A stretch of 64,000 nt of DNA from Segetibacter sp. 3557_3. GTDB lineage: Bacteria; Bacteroidota; Bacteroidia; Chitinophagales; Chitinophagaceae. Positions 1 to 8,592 of the stretch are shown piece by piece. How positions within the stretch are numbered: the stretch's first letter is position 1; each line of letters starts with the position of its first letter. Made by a program: the position numbers and the translations under genes. The notes beneath the pieces were generated by a model. It searched no databases, was not told where the DNA came from, and saw nothing but the letters and a program-made list of their open reading frames with translations. Where the stretch lies: assembly GCF_004354985.1 (NCBI RefSeq), contig NZ_SMSK01000001.1:186001-250000 (forward strand), given 5' to 3'.

Positions 1-1860
1 GGTTACAAAGTTGATGCGGGTGCTACTGTCGGCTAAAAAGCTGTTGGTATAAAAACGCTTATTGTTTAAGAACGTTACCGACCCTGTGCCTGTTGCCGTG
101 CCCGTTGCATTTAGCCAGATGTGTTGATAGCCATTATCGCTTCCGAGTGGCTCAAGCCTGGTCTTGTTGGTATTCATCTTCAGCGGCGCGTTGGTTATAT
201 GTCCCGCATACCAGAAAGGCAAATCATAATCATGTGCAGTTTCCGACGACACTTTAAATACATCGATCATCAGCGGTTTCTCAAAACCCGCCATTGTAAC
301 CAGTCCCATTGTTCTCATCAGCTTAACGCCACTGTAGGCATTTTCTTCGGTTGCTGAGACTATTTGCATGTCGGCACGAGGACTGAAGTATACCAGGTTT
401 GGATGGTATAACTCACCGCTATCTACGTTACCGTTAAAGTGAGAGGTCTTGTCGACGACCACCGTGTTGTGGGCAATGGTTTGTTTTGCCCAGCTTTTGT
501 TTTCAGGCAGGTAATCACCACCGCTTTTTGTTTCTATATTTATAAACCTTGCTGACCCATAGTCGGTAATAACTTCGCCACCATTATCGTAGTACAAAAA
601 GTTTAGCCGGTCGAAATGCCCATGTCCCATGCCCTGCGAAGCCGCTTTAAAAACAATACACTGCTGGTCAGCATTTGGTCCCGTACGTAGAATACCAACA
701 CCGCCTTTATTGCCTTCATTTCCGTCTTTGATCCATGTTGGCTTATACACAAAGGGTTTAGACTTACCTGCATGGATATCAGCAGCTACCTTTAAGCCCG
801 CATCAGAAATGATAACTCTTTTTTGTTGCTTCGCTACGTCTAAAAGATCCGCAGCAGCTTGAATGTCGGCATATGCAATGTCCACCCCGTATACCAGTTC
901 TTCGCTCTCGAAGGTCTTATCCTTTATTGCGTCGTTAAAAGGGAAAAATGATCCATTGGTGTAGGTCAGTTGAAGGCAGGTATGAATAGCTTTTGCAAGC
1001 ACCCCATTCCGGTGTTCAAAGATTTTTAATTGTGGCTGGTATTGCTGCACTGCCCTGGCAAAAACAATAAAGGGCAGTAGGGCATATCGTTGATAATATG
1101 GTCCTTCATTGTAATAACCGTCTGGTGAGAACAGCTGGTTCAACTGCATAAGGTAACCGGTTTTGCCATCTTTACCCGACCCACGTAGCGCCATTTCGGC
1201 CCACTCAGGTCTGTTCATCACATACCCCGTAATGCCAACGGCTGCAACCGACCAGGTACCATGGTTATGTATCCGGTTGAAAACGTCATAGGTGTCAACG
1301 GTAAAAAATTTTACGATCGGTGAAAACAACTTTTCTTCGATAATCTTTCTTTTGGCTGGGGTCAGGTAATCATAAACATGGTCGTAGCCTTGTATCACAT
1401 AAACCTGCCATACGCAGTCATTAAGATTTTGCCAGAAAATCCTACCAGCCGGGTGGTTTTCTTTACGCTTAGGATGCAGCGGCCATTTTTCATATCGACC
1501 CGCATAGTTCAACAGTATATCTTCCACGTAGGCAGCATAACGTGCATCCCTTGTAATCTGGTAGGCTACTCCACAAGCGAGAATGTTCTGGTAGTTTCGT
1601 TTATGTTGCTCATGCGTATAGCCGCCGCCACCATCTTTTGGAACCGGTACCTCTATCGGGAGCCTCAGTGCTTCATCGGCAGCAGCTTCAACATCGTTAA
1701 AGGATGATTGGAGCAACGGGTATTGCTTTATACCCTGCCGAACAGCCGCCACATTTTTGGCTGTTAGCATAATGGATGGATGTTTGCTTTGGGCGGCTGC
1801 GTTTCCGAAGAAGCCAGCAACAAGCAGGCACCATATCAGGATTAATTTCATTCTCTTCAT
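1..1860 (-). CDS. PL17-family oligoalginate lyase (heparinase II/III-like), C-terminus beyond window edge
   Basis: The frame reads open from ATG at 1860 down to base 1, giving 620 residues with no stop; the C-terminus lies outside the window. A signal peptide (MKRMKLILIWCLLVAGFF, then AAAQ) predicts export. An alpha-helical domain contains NHPAGRIFWQNLND, HNHGTW (N199, H200) and GYYNEGPYYQRYA; N199 and Y256 have the same 57-residue spacing as the catalytic Asn/Tyr known in Alg17c-type PL17 enzymes. AHNTVVVDKTSH further on is typical of the heparinase II/III beta-sheet domain. The family cleaves alginate oligosaccharides exolytically to unsaturated monouronate. The start overlaps the stop of the PL6 gene by one base (TAATG), so translation is probably coupled. 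An alternative start is at 1851. Family call confident; exolytic activity is inferred from the family. Confidence 0.9.
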   Translation of the reverse strand, partial: MKRMKLILIWCLLVAGFFGNAAAQSKHPSIMLTAKNVAAVRQGIKQYPLLQSSFNDVEAAADEALRLPIEVPVPKDGGGGYTHEQHKRNYQNILACGVAYQITRDARYAAYVEDILLNYAGRYEKWPLHPKRKENHPAGRIFWQNLNDCVWQVYVIQGYDHVYDYLTPAKRKIIEEKLFSPIVKFFTVDTYDVFNRIHNHGTWSVAAVGITGYVMNRPEWAEMALRGSGKDGKTGYLMQLNQLFSPDGYYNEGPYYQRYALLPFIVFARAVQQYQPQLKIFEHRNGVLAKAIHTCLQLTYTNGSFFPFNDAIKDKTFESEELVYGVDIAYADIQAAADLLDVAKQQKRVIISDAGLKVAADIHAGKSKPFVYKPTWIKDGNEGNKGGVGILRTGPNADQQCIVFKAASQGMGHGHFDRLNFLYYDNGGEVITDYGSARFINIETKSGGDYLPENKSWAKQTIAHNTVVVDKTSHFNGNVDSGELYHPNLVYFSPRADMQIVSATEENAYSGVKLMRTMGLVTMAGFEKPLMIDVFKVSSETAHDYDLPFWYAGHITNAPLKMNTNKTRLEPLGSDNGYQHIWLNATGTATGTGSVTFLNNKRFYTNSFLADSSTRINFVT

Positions 1861-4169
1861 TATATACCGGGTGTTTTACCATTAGCTCCTTTGCGGAGTA
1901 AATTAGCTGTCGGTTTCAACCCGAAGTTGTATTTCGCAGGGTCAACAAACTGGGGGTCGGTGTTGAAGATGTTTTTTCCGAGAACCCTGTTGTAAAAACT
2001 TTGCACACGCCCGGACTGGTAGAAGTTGGTGTAATCCACCCGCAGTTTGTCCCAGCTATTTTCTTCAAACCATATGGTTCTGCCGCCCTGGCCACTTTTA
2101 CTAAATATGGAGTTGGTAATCGTTGCCTCCTGTGCTCCCAGCAGTTTAACCACGGAACCCTGTTCCATGTTATTGACTTCATTAAAAACACAGTGATCAA
2201 TTATAACGGAAGGGCCGGTTGTGCTTTCGTCATTACCGCCGCGATAAACGACGATGGCAGTCCCTAAGATGTTACTAAATGCGGTTTTAATGATTTCGAT
2301 CCTTTCAACATTGTAAATACCCTTGTCCTCTTTTTCAGCAGAGAAATCAATACCTGTTCCTGAAATATTTCTAAACAGGCAATTGCTTACAACTACCAGG
2401 TCGGCAAAGGTGCTTTTAGTGGCTTTGATACCGCTTTGCGAGCCCTCATTATAATTATAGAATTCACAATTGTTTACCTGCAAAGTATAGTGCTGGTTCA
2501 TGGGCTTTTTTGCAGATGTTGCAATGCCCGCATTTACATCGCCATAACTTTTGTATGCCCCGTTAAACTTGATTCCCGACAATGTAAGCAAGGCGCCATT
2601 TTCAATCGTAATAAAAGCTTGCAGGCTCTTCTCGGCAACGTTTACAAATTCCACCTTTCTTGTACTATCTTCTGCCTTAATGGTAATGGGCTTGTCAATA
2701 ATGATTTCCTTGTCCAGCTCATAAGGAACATCTGCCGGGGAGAGCACAATGATGTCGCCCGGTTTGGCTCTTGAGATGATTAAAGGAAGCTCTTTACTTC
2801 GGGACGCGGTAACCTTATGGGTCTCCGGGTTGATCGACGGTTTCACAGCCGGGCGGTACCATGAGGCCCCTGTACTTTCTGCCGTCATTCTCGATAAGCG
2901 CGAAAGGTCCACACCTGTTTTATTTGCGGGTACCATCACGGTCAAATCATTCCATTTCACTGGTTTGCCAGTCGTAGGTTGAAAGCCTTTTACTACTGTG
3001 TTTAGGTTTGCTACAAACGAATTTGCTTCAAATCGAACACCTCCATCTTTGTTCGCGTCTTCAAAGAGCATGCGGTTTTGTGTACTGATGAAGTTGCGGG
3101 TGAAAGTAACATCTTTAGGCGCGAGTGTTCGTTCGGCATCTTTGCCTGCACCAAACAAAATGCTTTTACAATTGATAAAACTGTTGTTGTAAATATCGGC
3201 ATCCGTCACCTGGTAGTAACGGTTAATCAGCGAATTTGGAACACCATTCAAAACACCGAAAGCCGACCTGAACCTGTCGCCCGCACAATCGATCAAAAGG
3301 TTGTTGAATACCTTGTGCCCCGGGTTGATTACCCTGATGCCTCCGGTATACGGTTTATTGTTACCAATAAATAAATTGGACTCAATGATGTTTTTGCTTC
3401 CGTGACGAAGAACTACACCGCCTTCGCACTCATAAAAAGTGTTGTTTACAACATGGTTGCTTCCTGATTTGATGGAGATGATCTCCACTTCACCATTTAC
3501 ATGTTCAAAGTAGTTATAGGCAATCCGTGTATGTGATGGGGTGAGTGAGTAGCGGGATACACCCACCCGGATGGTTTCACCTCCATTTGAACCAAGGCGC
3601 TGGCGACCCGCAAAATAGTTGCTGTCGATAACGTGGTGATTTTCCCTGCTTCTTTCGTCGTCAAGGTTTACGATCAGTGTCGTCCCCCCGTTCAATTTGT
3701 CTCCTATTGTACAATGATCAAGGCGATTGTTTTTGCCCCATAAAACGACCCAACTGTCTGTGTCAAATCTATCCGGCTTACTGTAGTCGTCGATTACAAA
3801 ACCGGTAACCCGGCAATGATTTGCAAGGTTCTGGTTGTTTTCCCGGAACTCAATCACCGGCGGCTCTTTGGTAAATCCGTTGGTGAAGTGAAAACCCGAA
3901 ACTTCCAGGTATTCGCCACCCAGTTTTAGATAGGAATTGCCGGTTAGCTTAACACCACCGGCTGTTTGCGCTTTGATTACTATGGGTCTCCCCTGGGCAC
4001 CTTTTCCGACGAGCACGAGCTGAGCATCCTTGTATGTGCCGTTGTCCAGCATTAGCGTGTCCCCGGGTTTCGCCGTTTTGACCGCTTTTACCAGGCCCGC
4101 AACATCGGAGTAAGCAGATGCGTTTGCTGCAAACAGCAGGAAGAAAAGAATTGAAGAAGTAATTTTCAT
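1860..4169 (-). CDS. PL6-family alginate lyase (chondroitinase-B-like beta-helix)
   Basis: The protein has 769 residues with a signal peptide ending near NASA (residues 16-19). Residues about 20-400 form a right-handed parallel beta-helix of the chondroitinase B/PL6 type; K234 (EIISIKSGSN) and R255 (VVLRHGSKN) keep the 21-residue spacing of the catalytic Lys/Arg pair of the family (K250/R271 in chondroitinase B). Residues about 450-769 form a second beta-helix-like region rich in short N/G turns, as in two-domain PL6 enzymes. It should cut alginate (poly-mannuronate or MG blocks) by beta-elimination in the periplasm or at the cell surface, feeding oligomers to the PL17 enzyme encoded immediately downstream. 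Chondroitin or dermatan lysis is the main alternative, but the PL17 partner argues for alginate. Confidence 0.88.
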   Translation of the reverse strand: MKITSSILFFLLFAANASAYSDVAGLVKAVKTAKPGDTLMLDNGTYKDAQLVLVGKGAQGRPIVIKAQTAGGVKLTGNSYLKLGGEYLEVSGFHFTNGFTKEPPVIEFRENNQNLANHCRVTGFVIDDYSKPDRFDTDSWVVLWGKNNRLDHCTIGDKLNGGTTLIVNLDDERSRENHHVIDSNYFAGRQRLGSNGGETIRVGVSRYSLTPSHTRIAYNYFEHVNGEVEIISIKSGSNHVVNNTFYECEGGVVLRHGSKNIIESNLFIGNNKPYTGGIRVINPGHKVFNNLLIDCAGDRFRSAFGVLNGVPNSLINRYYQVTDADIYNNSFINCKSILFGAGKDAERTLAPKDVTFTRNFISTQNRMLFEDANKDGGVRFEANSFVANLNTVVKGFQPTTGKPVKWNDLTVMVPANKTGVDLSRLSRMTAESTGASWYRPAVKPSINPETHKVTASRSKELPLIISRAKPGDIIVLSPADVPYELDKEIIIDKPITIKAEDSTRKVEFVNVAEKSLQAFITIENGALLTLSGIKFNGAYKSYGDVNAGIATSAKKPMNQHYTLQVNNCEFYNYNEGSQSGIKATKSTFADLVVVSNCLFRNISGTGIDFSAEKEDKGIYNVERIEIIKTAFSNILGTAIVVYRGGNDESTTGPSVIIDHCVFNEVNNMEQGSVVKLLGAQEATITNSIFSKSGQGGRTIWFEENSWDKLRVDYTNFYQSGRVQSFYNRVLGKNIFNTDPQFVDPAKYNFGLKPTANLLRKGANGKTPGI

Positions 4170-4320
4170 TGGCTCAAATTCTAAGAAAATGCAATCGTTT
4201 CGTTTTTCAGACCAGGCTCCTTAGATCAGGACGGTAGCCTAGTTTATGTAAACGTATCAAGATCACTTGCTCTAGCTAAAGATTCGGGATTAAAGTATCG
4301 TCAGCGATCGCGACAAAGCA

Positions 4321-5031
4321 TCACTGGATGATTGACCTGGCAAAGGTCATTACCCCCTTAAGGTGTTCCTTCATGGTTTGGACGGCCGCTTCAGCATCCC
4401 GTTTTTTGATCTGATCATAAAGGATGCGATGTTCTTCAAGTGCTTTGTTTGTTGAACTTTGACAAACATTAAATACGTTGTAGCTCGCAATTATATCCGG
4501 GATGATGATCAGCAGCATCGATTTTAGAACCTTGTTTTTCCCAAGGTCCGCAATGGTAAGGTGAAACATGAGGTCTTCTTCAACTGCCGTAACATGTTTC
4601 TCGGCTTTTACAATATAGTCGTTGAGTGAATTCTCCAGTAGCCTGATGTCTTCTTCATTGTGGCGTTCGCACGCATGAAAAACAGACGACAGTTCCAGTA
4701 CCTCCCTTGTTTCCACTAAAGAAAGAAAAGAATAACCATCAATTTTTAATACGTCCGCAATCAGCGACTCTAAAGCTGATATGCCTATGCTTGCAACGTA
4801 GGTCCCACTTTGCGGACGGGTCTTTAAAATCCCATAGAACTCGAGCTTTCTGATTGCTTCCCGTACATGGGTGCGTCCGACCCCAAACTTTTCAGATAAT
4901 TTTCGCTCCGGCGGCAACTTATCACCAGGTTTTAGTTGTCCCGACATCAGCAAGTCTTTCACCTGCTGAATAATAATGTCGGTAGGCTTGGTGGCAACTA
5001 CCTCCTTTAAATTTTCCAATACATGATCCAT
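4321..5031 (-). CDS. GntR-family transcriptional regulator, FadR (FCD) subfamily, of the alginate locus
   Basis: This 236-residue protein has an N-terminal winged helix (about 15-80: GQLKPGDKLPPERKLSEKFGVGRTHVREAIRKLEFYGIL, shown in the usual GntR order) and an all-helical FCD ligand domain (about 90-236). It lies between the lyase genes and the divergent susC, the usual place for a regulator of a Bacteroidota alginate locus. Two TTGGT-N2-ACCAA palindromes in the adjacent intergenic region match the TNGT-Nx-ACNA operator style of FadR-type regulators. It probably represses the lyases and SusCD until an alginate breakdown product binds; the effector is not visible from sequence. Confidence 0.9.
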   Translation of the reverse strand: MDHVLENLKEVVATKPTDIIIQQVKDLLMSGQLKPGDKLPPERKLSEKFGVGRTHVREAIRKLEFYGILKTRPQSGTYVASIGISALESLIADVLKIDGYSFLSLVETREVLELSSVFHACERHNEEDIRLLENSLNDYIVKAEKHVTAVEEDLMFHLTIADLGKNKVLKSMLLIIIPDIIASYNVFNVCQSSTNKALEEHRILYDQIKKRDAEAAVQTMKEHLKGVMTFARSIIQ

Positions 5032-5101
5032 GTTTTCAATTTTCGTTGATGTACGTGGTCTGGCTTGTTAGCAGTGCGATTTGGTGATTACAATAGAAAG
5101 T

Positions 5102-5119
5102 TGATGTACAAATACATCA
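5102..5119. promoter_or_regulatory. Palindrome upstream of gntR, possible autoregulatory operator
   Basis: TGATGTA-CAAA-TACATCA is a perfect 7-bp inverted repeat. Its left half is part of a 10-mer, GTTGATGTAC, present at 5100-5109 and again at 5045-5054, nearer the gntR start. Read on the minus strand the palindrome contains TGTATTTG, one mismatch from the Bacteroidota -7 consensus TANNTTTG. This may be the gntR promoter with an operator; binding is inferred. Confidence 0.4.
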
Positions 5120-5174
5120 GTGAGATTGGCTGGTTTAAGCGCGTTGTAACCGTTGTAAAATAAGCAACTTAAAA

Positions 5175-5186
5175 TTGGTCGACCAA
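5175..5186. promoter_or_regulatory. GntR/FadR-type operator 1 (TTGGTCGACCAA)
   Basis: TTGGTCGACCAA is a perfect 12-bp palindrome in the divergent gntR-susC spacer. The half-site TTGGT matches the half-site of known FadR-subfamily operators such as those of PdhR, UxuR and LldR. A second copy with the same half-site and the same 2-bp centre lies 118 bp away, centre to centre. Confidence 0.6.
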
Positions 5187-5290
5187 ATAAATTCTGGCTG
5201 AAAAAAATGTTTATTAATATAACGTTTTCATTATTAACCGATTAAGACATTAGAATTGGCTTTGAATAAATATATTTTCTACCACTTTGA

Positions 5291-5306
5291 TTTTGGTAGA
5301 CCAAAA
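5291..5306. promoter_or_regulatory. GntR/FadR-type operator 2 (TTTTGGTAGACCAAAA) overlapping the susC -33 element
   Basis: Seven-base arms TTTTGGT / ACCAAAA flank the centre AG. The TTTTG at its left end also serves as a -33 element for the promoter below, so bound regulator would block RNA polymerase. This arrangement implies repression of susCD. Confidence 0.62.
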
Positions 5307-5324
5307 AGTATACTTTTAATTTTG
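5292..5324 (+). promoter_or_regulatory. Predicted Bacteroidota-type promoter of susC
   Basis: TTTG at 5292-5295 and TAATTTTG (exact TANNTTTG) at 5317-5324 are separated by 21 bp, within the known spacing of the sigma factor's -33/-7 elements in this phylum. The susC start codon follows at 5362, leaving a short leader of about 30 nt. Confidence 0.55.
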
Positions 5325-5361
5325 TTTTTAACGAGGATCGAAAATTTTAAAACTTGTCATT

Positions 5362-8300
5362 ATGAAATTGAAAAGACCCCTCCTGGCAATCTTTCTTTTG
5401 TTGGTGTCTGGGATGCTGTTTGCTCAAACGAAACAAATCACCGGCAAAGTTCTCGATAACAAGGGACAGCCATTACCTGGTGTGAGTATCCTGACAGATC
5501 AGAAGTCATCTTCTGCCATTACCCAGGGAGATGGAACTTTCACCATTCGTGTCAACAACAAAACCAGTACCCTGGTGGTCTCTTATGTTGGCTTTACAAC
5601 ACAAACAATCCCCATTGGCGGTAGAAGTACCATTGATGTTACGCTTCAGCCGGCGCAGTCTACGCTTGACGATGTAGTAGTTGTTGGTTATGGTACCCAG
5701 CGGAAATCTCATGTTACGGGTTCGGTTTCGAAATACAGCAACGACCGGATGGATGAAGCACCTGTTGCCCGTCTCGACCAGGCGTTACAGGGTAAGATCG
5801 CAGGGGTTCAAATTCAGAATACCACCTCTGAGGCTGGTGCAAATCCACGCATCAGGGTTAGGGGTTTAAGTTCGATCAATGCAGGATCAGATCCGCTGGT
5901 TGTTGTTGATGGACACCCGGTACCAGACGGACTTGCTTTTGTAAACATGGCGGATGTTGAGTCGGTTGAGGTGCTTAAAGATGCGGCCTCCGCAGCGATC
6001 TATGGTTCTCGCGGAGCAAGTGGGGTAATCCTTGTTACAACGAAAAGCGCCAAAACAGATCGGACACGCTATGGGGTAAAAATTTCTTCCGGGGTTAAAA
6101 CAGCTTATAAGACCCAGGACATGATGACGGTTTCTGATTATGTGTCCCTGTTGTTTAACGAAGCGGCACTTCGGGCAGATGATCCTTCTGTTCCGGCCAC
6201 ACAAAAGAACAGGATTACTGCACAGGAGCGGGCGCAATACGTAATTGAAAACACCATTATGGGTGGGGTGCCAACCGATTGGCAAAAAGAGGCATTGCGT
6301 ACAGCTAATGTAACCAACGTTCAAATGAATGTTTCAGGTGGAAGAAGCAATATCAAATATTTTATTTCCGGTGGCTATAATAAGGATGATGGTTTAATGT
6401 ACCACAGCAGTTATGATAAACTAAGCCTTCGTGCAAAAATGGAAACAGAGTTGGGTAAGCGGGTTAAATTGAACCTGAACATCAATCCTACTTACACCAA
6501 ACGTGAACGACCTGCGGTAGGCTATATCGATTTTGTTCGTTTCCCTTCCTTTATGCCGGCACGGCACACCGATGCAAGTGCCGCATTCGTAAACTCGCCG
6601 AACATCAGGCCTGGTGATTGGGCACAGGTTGGTCATTTTAACGGGCGGGTCTACAGCGGTCTTATGCCCGACGGTAGCACCTGGACCAATACCGCAGCAA
6701 CTGATCCGTTTGCATCAAGTAACAACAATCCCAAATCTGTAATGGAAACCAGGGATATCAATACCGATGAGTACCGGGTGTTGAGTAGTGGTGACCTTAC
6801 CTTTAATCTTGCAAAAGGCCTTGATCTGAAAACAACCGGAAGTGTTTATGTTACCTACGCTGATGGCCTGGACTATGCGCAGACCAACAATAACCGGCAG
6901 GGAGACATCAACCGTGGCATCTATACCAACCGGTTGTTCGTAGACCTGTTGTCGGAAAATACACTCAACTATGTTAAGCGGGTAGGGGATCATTCATTTA
7001 CTGCCCTGGCCGGCTTTACCGCGCAGAAGACAAATATTAAGTCGGTGAGAACGGAGGCGACAAACTTCCCCAGCGATAACATCAGAACACTGAATACGGC
7101 CCTACAGATTGTACAACCCAGTGTTGATGCATCCGGTAACCAGCAGGGCACCTACACTTTACAAAACAACATTGGCCTGATCTCTTACCTTGGACGGGCA
7201 ACATACAGCTTTAAGGACCGCTACCTGTTTTCGGCAAGTTTCCGGCGGGATGGAAGCTCCTATTTTGCGCCGGGGAACAAGTGGGGTAATTTTCCTTCTG
7301 TTTCTGCAGGATGGGTCGTTTCCAAAGAGAACTTCATGAGGGATATCGACTGGTTATCGCAGTTGAAACTCCGGGCGAGTTATGGCGCAACGGGTAACAA
7401 TCGTATAGTTGATTTTGCATTTGTCGATCTGCTTTATGCATCCAGTTATGCTTATGGCAGCGGAACAGGAACGGTGGCTTCAGGCCAGTTGCCTTCGAGG
7501 GAAATTCTTGCCAATCCGAACATCACCTGGGAGCGTACTTTTCAATACAATTACGGGGCTGACCTAAGCATACTAAATAACGCGGTTAGTTTATCTGCAG
7601 AGGTTTACCAATCTAAAACTGATCGCCTTTTGCTCAGGCAGGCTGTGATGGGCTTTACCGGTGCAAACCAGGCATGGAACAACATTGGGCGGATTCAAAA
7701 CAACGGAATTGAGTTCGAGTTGACCTCGAATAACTTCAGAAGAAGCAACTTCAGGTGGACCACAACGGCAAACCTTGCACGTAACAGGAACAAGTTACTT
7801 GAGTTCGGTGGTGAAGCTTTCCAGCTGAGTACCGGCGAACGGAACGAGGCATACAGCACAGCTGTAGGTTTCCCTTCCATCCGCTTCTGGGGTTATAAAA
7901 CTGACGGTGTCTGGCTGTCGCAGGCCGACGCTGATGCTGCAAGAGCAAAGGATAAGGGAACTGCAAACCCGGCTGTTTACTTTACCGCCGGTGGTATAAA
8001 ACTCCAGGATCTGAACAACGATGGCAAGATTGACCCGGCTGATCGGACAAATATCGGATCGCCATTTCCTGAGTTCACCTTTGGCTTAAACAATAGCTTT
8101 AATTACAAAAACTTCGACCTGAGCTTTCTGATACAAGGTGTCCAGGGAGTTGACGTAATTAACGGTGATGCTTTCTATAACGAGTCCCGCAAGTACAATC
8201 GTAAATACAACAATGGCAACAGGTGGGTAAGTGCGCTTGCCCCCGGGGACGGTAAAACACCCTATTTCACCAGTGGTTTCGACTGGATGCTCACCGATTA

Positions 8301-8574
8301 CGTTGTAGAAGATGGTTCCTACATCGCCTTACGCGAAATCATCTTTGGTTACAAACTGCCCGAGTCATTATCTAAGGCTGCACGGTTGAGCTCTGCAAGA
8401 TTGTATTGCTCGGTGCAGAATGCTTATATGCGTTGGGCAAACAACTACAGGGGCATCAACCCCGAAGCCAGGAACACCAGCGGTAATTACGCTACCCCAT
8501 TAATTGATGGATACCAAAGAGGCGGTTTTCCTATGCCGCGCACTATCTTATTTGGCTTAGACATCAATTTTTAA
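5362..8574 (+). CDS. SusC-like TonB-dependent outer-membrane transporter (alginate locus)
   Basis: The 1070-residue protein starts with a signal peptide (LLAIFLLLVSGMLFAQ). A carboxypeptidase-regulatory-like domain follows (about 24-100, ITGKVLDNKGQPLPGVSI), then the plug (VVVGYGTQRKSHVTGSVS, ALQGKIAGVQIQ, RIRVRGLSSINAG, VLKDAASAAIYGSRGASGVILVTTK, listed in order) and a 22-strand-type barrel ending in a C-terminal aromatic (GLDINF). SusC proteins import oligosaccharides with their SusD lid, encoded 18 bp downstream. Neighbouring alginate lyases and the GntR operators point to alginate oligomers as cargo. Substrate is inferred from context only. Confidence 0.93.
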   Translation: MKLKRPLLAIFLLLVSGMLFAQTKQITGKVLDNKGQPLPGVSILTDQKSSSAITQGDGTFTIRVNNKTSTLVVSYVGFTTQTIPIGGRSTIDVTLQPAQSTLDDVVVVGYGTQRKSHVTGSVSKYSNDRMDEAPVARLDQALQGKIAGVQIQNTTSEAGANPRIRVRGLSSINAGSDPLVVVDGHPVPDGLAFVNMADVESVEVLKDAASAAIYGSRGASGVILVTTKSAKTDRTRYGVKISSGVKTAYKTQDMMTVSDYVSLLFNEAALRADDPSVPATQKNRITAQERAQYVIENTIMGGVPTDWQKEALRTANVTNVQMNVSGGRSNIKYFISGGYNKDDGLMYHSSYDKLSLRAKMETELGKRVKLNLNINPTYTKRERPAVGYIDFVRFPSFMPARHTDASAAFVNSPNIRPGDWAQVGHFNGRVYSGLMPDGSTWTNTAATDPFASSNNNPKSVMETRDINTDEYRVLSSGDLTFNLAKGLDLKTTGSVYVTYADGLDYAQTNNNRQGDINRGIYTNRLFVDLLSENTLNYVKRVGDHSFTALAGFTAQKTNIKSVRTEATNFPSDNIRTLNTALQIVQPSVDASGNQQGTYTLQNNIGLISYLGRATYSFKDRYLFSASFRRDGSSYFAPGNKWGNFPSVSAGWVVSKENFMRDIDWLSQLKLRASYGATGNNRIVDFAFVDLLYASSYAYGSGTGTVASGQLPSREILANPNITWERTFQYNYGADLSILNNAVSLSAEVYQSKTDRLLLRQAVMGFTGANQAWNNIGRIQNNGIEFELTSNNFRRSNFRWTTTANLARNRNKLLEFGGEAFQLSTGERNEAYSTAVGFPSIRFWGYKTDGVWLSQADADAARAKDKGTANPAVYFTAGGIKLQDLNNDGKIDPADRTNIGSPFPEFTFGLNNSFNYKNFDLSFLIQGVQGVDVINGDAFYNESRKYNRKYNNGNRWVSALAPGDGKTPYFTSGFDWMLTDYVVEDGSYIALREIIFGYKLPESLSKAARLSSARLYCSVQNAYMRWANNYRGINPEARNTSGNYATPLIDGYQRGGFPMPRTILFGLDINF

Positions 8575-8592
8575 ATCTTACAAAAACTTATC

